A stretch of 14,559 nt of DNA from UBA9676 sp036522155 (GTDB lineage: Bacteria > Actinomycetota > Actinomycetes > Streptosporangiales > Streptosporangiaceae): contig DATDGI010000441.1 of the NCBI GenBank assembly GCA_036522155.1, positions 1 to 14,559 on the forward strand, in the 5' to 3' direction. The notes under the pieces are model-generated. The model was not told where the DNA came from and did not search any database. It worked only from the letters and a program-made list of their open reading frames with translations. Numbering within the stretch: the first letter of the stretch is position 1; each line of letters starts with the position of its first letter. Position numbers and translations under genes: made by a program. This document shows positions 12,043 to 14,559 of this stretch, piece by piece.

Positions 12043-12370
12043 TGCTGTCCTCCACGGGCGTCCGCCTGGGCATGCCTGGTGGATCTCCAGCCTGCCGTGC
12101 GCCGGCCGGAGGCGGCCCGCGGCCTGTCGTCGTCGATACGGGTGCTATCGGCTCCTTGCCGGCCGTGTGGCCATCCCCTCCGGACCGCCGCTGGCGGCGG
12201 CATTCGTCCGTCCGGCACGCCTTGATCCGGAAAGGCAACGCTACCCTAAAGATCGTGCCGGGGGCCGGGCAGGCGGCACATGCCACGGGCCGGGATCGCC
12301 ACCTGCCACGGGCCGGGATCGCCACCTGCCACCGGCCGGGGAGGCGGCACATGCCACCGCGGGAGGTGTG
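12043..12370. other. divergent region between the Lrp-like gene and thiL
   Basis: These 328 bases hold no gene I can support. On the left is the Shine-Dalgarno of the Lrp-like gene (TCCTCC on the plus strand, 12048-12053). TACCCT at 12242-12247 fits a -10 box for thiL, but no -35 at normal distance is clear (TTGATC at 12222 is only 14 bases away). Bases 12263-12357 are repeats, listed separately, and would be in the thiL leader. Confidence 0.6.
12263..12357. repeat. nested direct repeats in the thiL leader
   Basis: Two identical 23-base units GCCACGGGCCGGGATCGCCA(CCT) lie at 12282-12304 and 12305-12327, and a degenerate third starts at 12328. They are flanked by two copies of AGGCGGCACATGCCAC (12271-12286 and 12341-12356). 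The block ends a few bases before the thiL Shine-Dalgarno and is rich in GGC/GCC pairs, so it can form RNA stems. Confidence 0.85.
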
Positions 12371-13318
12371 ATGACCGTCGCGGACCTGGGGGAATTCGGG
12401 CTGATCGCGGCCATCGCGGCCCGGCTGCCACGGGACGGCACGACGATCGTCGGGATCGGCGACGACGCGGCGGTGCTCGCCGCGTCGCCCGGCAGCCAGG
12501 TGGCCACCATGGATCTGCTGGTCGAGGGACGCCACTTCCGCCGCGACTGGTCGCGGCCGGAGGACGTGGGCGGGAAGGCGGCCGCCCAGAACCTGGCTGA
12601 CGTGGCGGCGATGGGGGCCACCCCGGTCGCCCTGCTGGTAGGCCTGGCCGCGCCCGGGGACCTGCCGGTCGCCTGGGCCGTGGCCTTGGTGGACGGGCTG
12701 GCGGCCGAATGCGCGCGGGCCGGCGCCACCGTCGCCGGCGGGGACGTCTCCAGCGCGGACACCATCATGATCGCGGTGACCGCCCTGGGGAAGCTGGCCG
12801 GCGCCCCCGTGACCCGCGCCGGCGCCCGGCCGGGTGATGTGCTGGCCGTGGTGGGCGTGCTCGGGCACTCCGCGGCCGGGCTGGCGCTGCTCAGCGCGGG
12901 CCTGGCCGAGCCGGCCAGCCTGATAGCGGCGCACCGCTGGCCGCGCCCGGTATACCAGGCCGGCCCGGAGGCGGCGGCTCTCGGCGCGACCTCGATGATC
13001 GACGTCAGCGACGGGCTGGTGGCCGATCTGGCCCATGTCGCCCAGGCCAGCGGGGCCGGCATCGGCATCGACACGGCCCGGCTGGCACCCGGGGCCGACC
13101 TGGAGGCCGCGGCGGCGGCATTGTCCGAGCCTGGCCCGGCGCTGGCCCTGCGGTGGATGCTGACCGGCGGCGAAGATCACGCCCTGGCCGCAACTTTCCC
13201 TCCTGGCACACGGCTCCCAGCCCACTGGACGGTGCTCGGCGGCGTGCATGAGGGCCATGGAGTGCAGGTGGACGGGCGGCCCTGGGCCGGCCCAGCCGGC
13301 TGGGATCACTTCGGCTGA
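12371..13318 (+). CDS. thiL: thiamine-monophosphate kinase, ThiL
   Basis: ThiL phosphorylates thiamine monophosphate with ATP to the active cofactor thiamine diphosphate. The 315-residue protein has the metal and nucleotide motifs in order: VGIGDDAAVL (residues 27-36), MDLLVEGRHF (47-56), GKAAAQNLADVAAMGATP (68-85), GGDVSS (123-128), then SMIDVSDGLVADLAHVA in the second domain and LTGGEDHALAATF near residue 265, which corresponds to the GGEDYEL box of the family. Length is normal. GGGAGGTG at 12361-12368 fixes the start at ATG 12371. No TPP riboswitch is visible upstream; the leader is instead a repeat block. The next gene on the same strand starts 83 bases downstream. Confidence 0.96.
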   Translation: MTVADLGEFGLIAAIAARLPRDGTTIVGIGDDAAVLAASPGSQVATMDLLVEGRHFRRDWSRPEDVGGKAAAQNLADVAAMGATPVALLVGLAAPGDLPVAWAVALVDGLAAECARAGATVAGGDVSSADTIMIAVTALGKLAGAPVTRAGARPGDVLAVVGVLGHSAAGLALLSAGLAEPASLIAAHRWPRPVYQAGPEAAALGATSMIDVSDGLVADLAHVAQASGAGIGIDTARLAPGADLEAAAAALSEPGPALALRWMLTGGEDHALAATFPPGTRLPAHWTVLGGVHEGHGVQVDGRPWAGPAGWDHFG

Positions 13319-13355
13319 GATTCGTTTCTCCACCTCAGCGGCGGTGGGGATGGTT

Positions 13356-13361
13356 TACATT
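13356..13361 (+). promoter_or_regulatory. possible -10 box before the CBM2-like gene
   Basis: TACATT fits TANNNT within the locally AT-rich stretch between thiL and the next gene, 40 bases before ATG 13402. No good -35 is visible. An alternative is read-through from thiL. Confidence 0.3.
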
Positions 13362-13401
13362 TGGCTTCTCAACTCACACGGAGTATGGCAGCAACCCCCT
13401 C

Positions 13402-14091
13402 ATGTCACGACACCGTAAGAGGCCGGCGCCCCGCGCCCCGGCGCCTGGACGCCATGTGCGTGCCACGGCCAGCCAAGTGTGGGCCAGGCTCCTCGGCATG
13501 GGTCTGCGCCGGATCGTGGTCACCCCCACCTTCGCGGCCGGCCTGGGTGTTGTCATCGCGGCGATCATCGCCTACCCGCTGACCAGAACCGTCATCAGCT
13601 ACGGCCGGGAGCCCCCGACGGCCGGGCACCCCTGCCTCATCACCGGCTGCGCCACCGCCACCCCGGGCGACGGCGGGCTGGCTACGGCCAAACCAGGCCG
13701 CCGCCTCGTGCCGCCCCACCACAAGCATCACCGGGCTGGGACCGCCGGGGCGGCCGCCACCGGCCCACGGCCGGTCATGACCTACCAGACGGTGCATCAG
13801 TGGCCGGGAGGTTTCGTCGGGCAGGTCGTCATCACCATGCCCGCCGGGCCGGTGCCTGCGAGCTGGCAGCTGCGGCTCAGCTACCAGTCGGGCACCATCA
13901 CCAGTGTCTGGGGCGGCTCCTGGGCGCCGCGCAGCCCGCACACGGTGACGGTGACGGCCGGAGGCCAGAATGACCCGGGAACGCAGGGTGGGCGTTCCCA
14001 GGGTGACGTCCAGATCTTCCTGACGGTGACCGGGCCACCCGGGCCGCCGTCCGGATGCGCGTTCAACGGGGAGGCCTGCGCCCGCGGCTGA
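13402..14091 (+). CDS. membrane-anchored protein with carbohydrate-binding module 2-like domain
   Basis: The 229-residue protein has a very basic N-terminus (MSRHRKRPAPRAPAPGRHVR), one hydrophobic helix at about 40-60 (VTPTFAAGLGVVIAAIIAYP), a linker rich in Pro, His and Lys (95-125), and a beta domain from about 125: TYQTVHQWPGGFVGQVVITM, ASWQLRLSYQSG, SVWGGSWAP, HTVTVTA. The order V-W-GGF-V-IT, W-L, W-G follows the CBM2 cellulose- and chitin-binding fold, with Trp134, Trp155, Trp170 and Trp174 as candidate ligand residues. A C-terminal Cys pair (219, 226) may form a disulfide. No catalytic domain is present. It is probably an outward-facing wall or surface binder held by one helix. No clear Shine-Dalgarno precedes ATG 13402. 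The sugar bound is unknown. Confidence 0.75.
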   Translation: MSRHRKRPAPRAPAPGRHVRATASQVWARLLGMGLRRIVVTPTFAAGLGVVIAAIIAYPLTRTVISYGREPPTAGHPCLITGCATATPGDGGLATAKPGRRLVPPHHKHHRAGTAGAAATGPRPVMTYQTVHQWPGGFVGQVVITMPAGPVPASWQLRLSYQSGTITSVWGGSWAPRSPHTVTVTAGGQNDPGTQGGRSQGDVQIFLTVTGPPGPPSGCAFNGEACARG

Positions 14092-14132
14092 GCCAGCGGG
14101 CACAGCCGGCTGGCTGCTGGCTGGGTACCCAG
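14091..14132. terminator. inverted repeats between convergent CBM2-like gene and rpmB
   Basis: AGCCAGC (14091-14097) pairs with GCTGGCT (14109-14115) around an 11-base loop, beginning at the last base of the CBM2-like stop. A separate perfect 12-base palindrome CTGGGTACCCAG lies at 14121-14132. Either could end transcription between the two convergent genes; neither has a T-run. Confidence 0.4.
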
Positions 14133-14154
14133 GGCGTGGCGGGTCAGCGGCGCG

Positions 14155-14340
14155 TCAGCGGGTGACTTTCCCCGCCTTGATGCACGACGTGCAGACGTGC
14201 AGCCGCTTGGGCGTCCCATTCACCGTGATCCGCATGACCTGGATGTTCGGGTTGAAGCGGCGCGGGGTGCGGCGGTGCGAGAAGGAGACCCTGTTGCCGA
14301 AGCCCGGCCCCTTGCCGCAGATGTCGCAGACAGAAGACAC
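14155..14340 (-). CDS. rpmB: 50S ribosomal protein L28, zinc-binding (four-cysteine) form
   Basis: L28 is a small protein of the large ribosomal subunit. The 61-residue product has CDIC (residues 5-8) and CTSC (50-53), the four-Cys zinc ribbon, and the conserved core GPGFGNRVSFSHRRTPRRFN. Actinobacteria often carry a second, Cys-free copy used under zinc limitation; this is the zinc form. The start is a GTG at 14340 with GGAG seven bases upstream; a nearby ATG (14353) is in another frame. The frame can be extended to 14526, but the extra part is Arg-rich and unlike L28. It faces away from the gene at 14525, and TATCCT (14414-14409) is a likely -10 box for it. Confidence 0.96.
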   Translation of the reverse strand: MSSVCDICGKGPGFGNRVSFSHRRTPRRFNPNIQVMRITVNGTPKRLHVCTSCIKAGKVTR

Positions 14341-14524
14341 GGGATCGCTCCATTTGGTGGTCGCGGAAGCTGGAGAGCGGCCCAGGCGCCGCCCGGGCCA
14401 GCCGTCGAAGGATAACCGACGACCGCCCCGTGACGCGAACCGGCCGCCCGCGGCGCGCCCGCGCCGGTGCGCCGCGACCGCGCCCGCCCGCATGAGCCGG
14501 CCCGCCCGCCTATCCTGAGAGGCC
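14341..14524. promoter_or_regulatory. divergent promoter region of rpmB and the next gene
   Basis: This 184-base gap carries the same hexamer TATCCT facing both ways: on the minus strand at 14414-14409 (for rpmB, leader about 62 bases) and on the plus strand at 14511-14516, eight bases before ATG 14525. Both fit TANNNT. The -35 regions are not clear. No gene is seen in the gap. Confidence 0.45.
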
Positions 14525-14559
14525 ATGGCGAGCCTGACCGAACCGCTGACCCGGGTGCT
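14525..14559 (+). CDS. recG: probable ATP-dependent DNA helicase RecG (first 11 codons only)
   Basis: Only MASLTEPLTRV is in the window. Actinobacterial RecG proteins start with a very similar pattern (LDEPL followed by Val and Leu), and recG is commonly found next to rpmB in this group. GAGAGG lies just before the ATG. RecG remodels stalled replication forks and Holliday junctions. With so few residues the call leans on position; a DAK2-domain (YloV-like) protein is the other common gene here, but its start looks different. Confidence 0.5.
   Translation, partial: MASLTEPLTRV

Noticed and set aside
12263..12357. Possible CRISPR array
   Set aside because: Units are directly abutting 23-base tandem copies without unique spacers, and no cas genes are present.
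11993..13333. 446-residue minus-strand frame opposite thiL
   Set aside because: It is a His/Gln/Arg/Gly-rich shadow; the plus frame encodes an intact ThiL.
13314..13340. CTGAGA sequence after thiL as a TPP riboswitch (THI element)
   Set aside because: Only the hexamer matches. The other conserved parts are missing, and it lies at the stop codon of thiL. A GCTGAG/CTCAGC pairing exists but its loop is 14 bases, so it is also a weak terminator.
14341..14526. N-terminal extension of L28 to 123 residues
   Set aside because: L28 begins at the Cys-containing segment; the extension is Arg/Gly-rich and crosses the divergent promoter region.

Overview
The window is a stretch of high-GC chromosome from an actinomycete-type actinobacterium. 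Codon third positions are almost all G or C, GTG starts are common, and the gene set points the same way: a three-part pntAa/pntAb/pntB transhydrogenase, an NdgR-type IclR regulator divergent from leuCD, a short HU protein, and a CofC enzyme of coenzyme F420 synthesis. From memory, the order leuC-leuD-hup-ddl-gpsA-plsC-cofC-(lrp)-thiL-rpmB-recG is widely kept in Streptomyces and relatives. I cannot assign a genus; a Streptosporangiales-like organism is only a guess.

Region by region. Bases 1-2462 (minus) hold a translationally coupled pntAa-pntAb-pntB operon whose last gene runs off the left edge. At 2699-3415 (minus) lies ndgR, divergent from leuC (3474-4901) and leuD (4914-5522). The 58-base ndgR-leuC gap holds two mirror-image promoters wrapped around one inverted repeat. 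At 5692-5991 is hup, with its own promoter and a strong terminator shared with the minus-strand genes coming the other way. From 9315 down to 6038 (minus) plsC, gpsA, ddl and a small beta-rich protein form a compact cell-envelope operon. cofC (9389-10063, plus) diverges from plsC.

Bases 10157-11599 (minus) hold two membrane proteins that look less like the core set: a bacterial PH-domain protein with a collagen-like Gly-X-Y tail, and a two-helix protein that resembles SLATT/DUF4231 proteins and has a repeat-encoded tail. This part is visibly less GC-rich in places than its neighbours. Then come a stand-alone Lrp/AsnC ligand-binding domain protein (minus), thiL (plus) behind a repeat-rich leader, a membrane-anchored CBM2-like protein (plus), rpmB (minus), and the first codons of what is probably recG.

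Working together: the leu genes make leucine under the adjacent regulator; the ddl operon joins peptidoglycan precursor synthesis to phospholipid synthesis (glycerol-3-phosphate, then acylation); pnt balances NADH and NADPH; cofC and thiL supply F420 and thiamine diphosphate. I see no tRNA, rRNA, CRISPR array or insertion sequence. Nothing here is clearly a new defence or mobile system. The least explained parts are the PH-domain/two-helix pair, the non-AUG start of ddl, and several short tandem repeats at gene edges.
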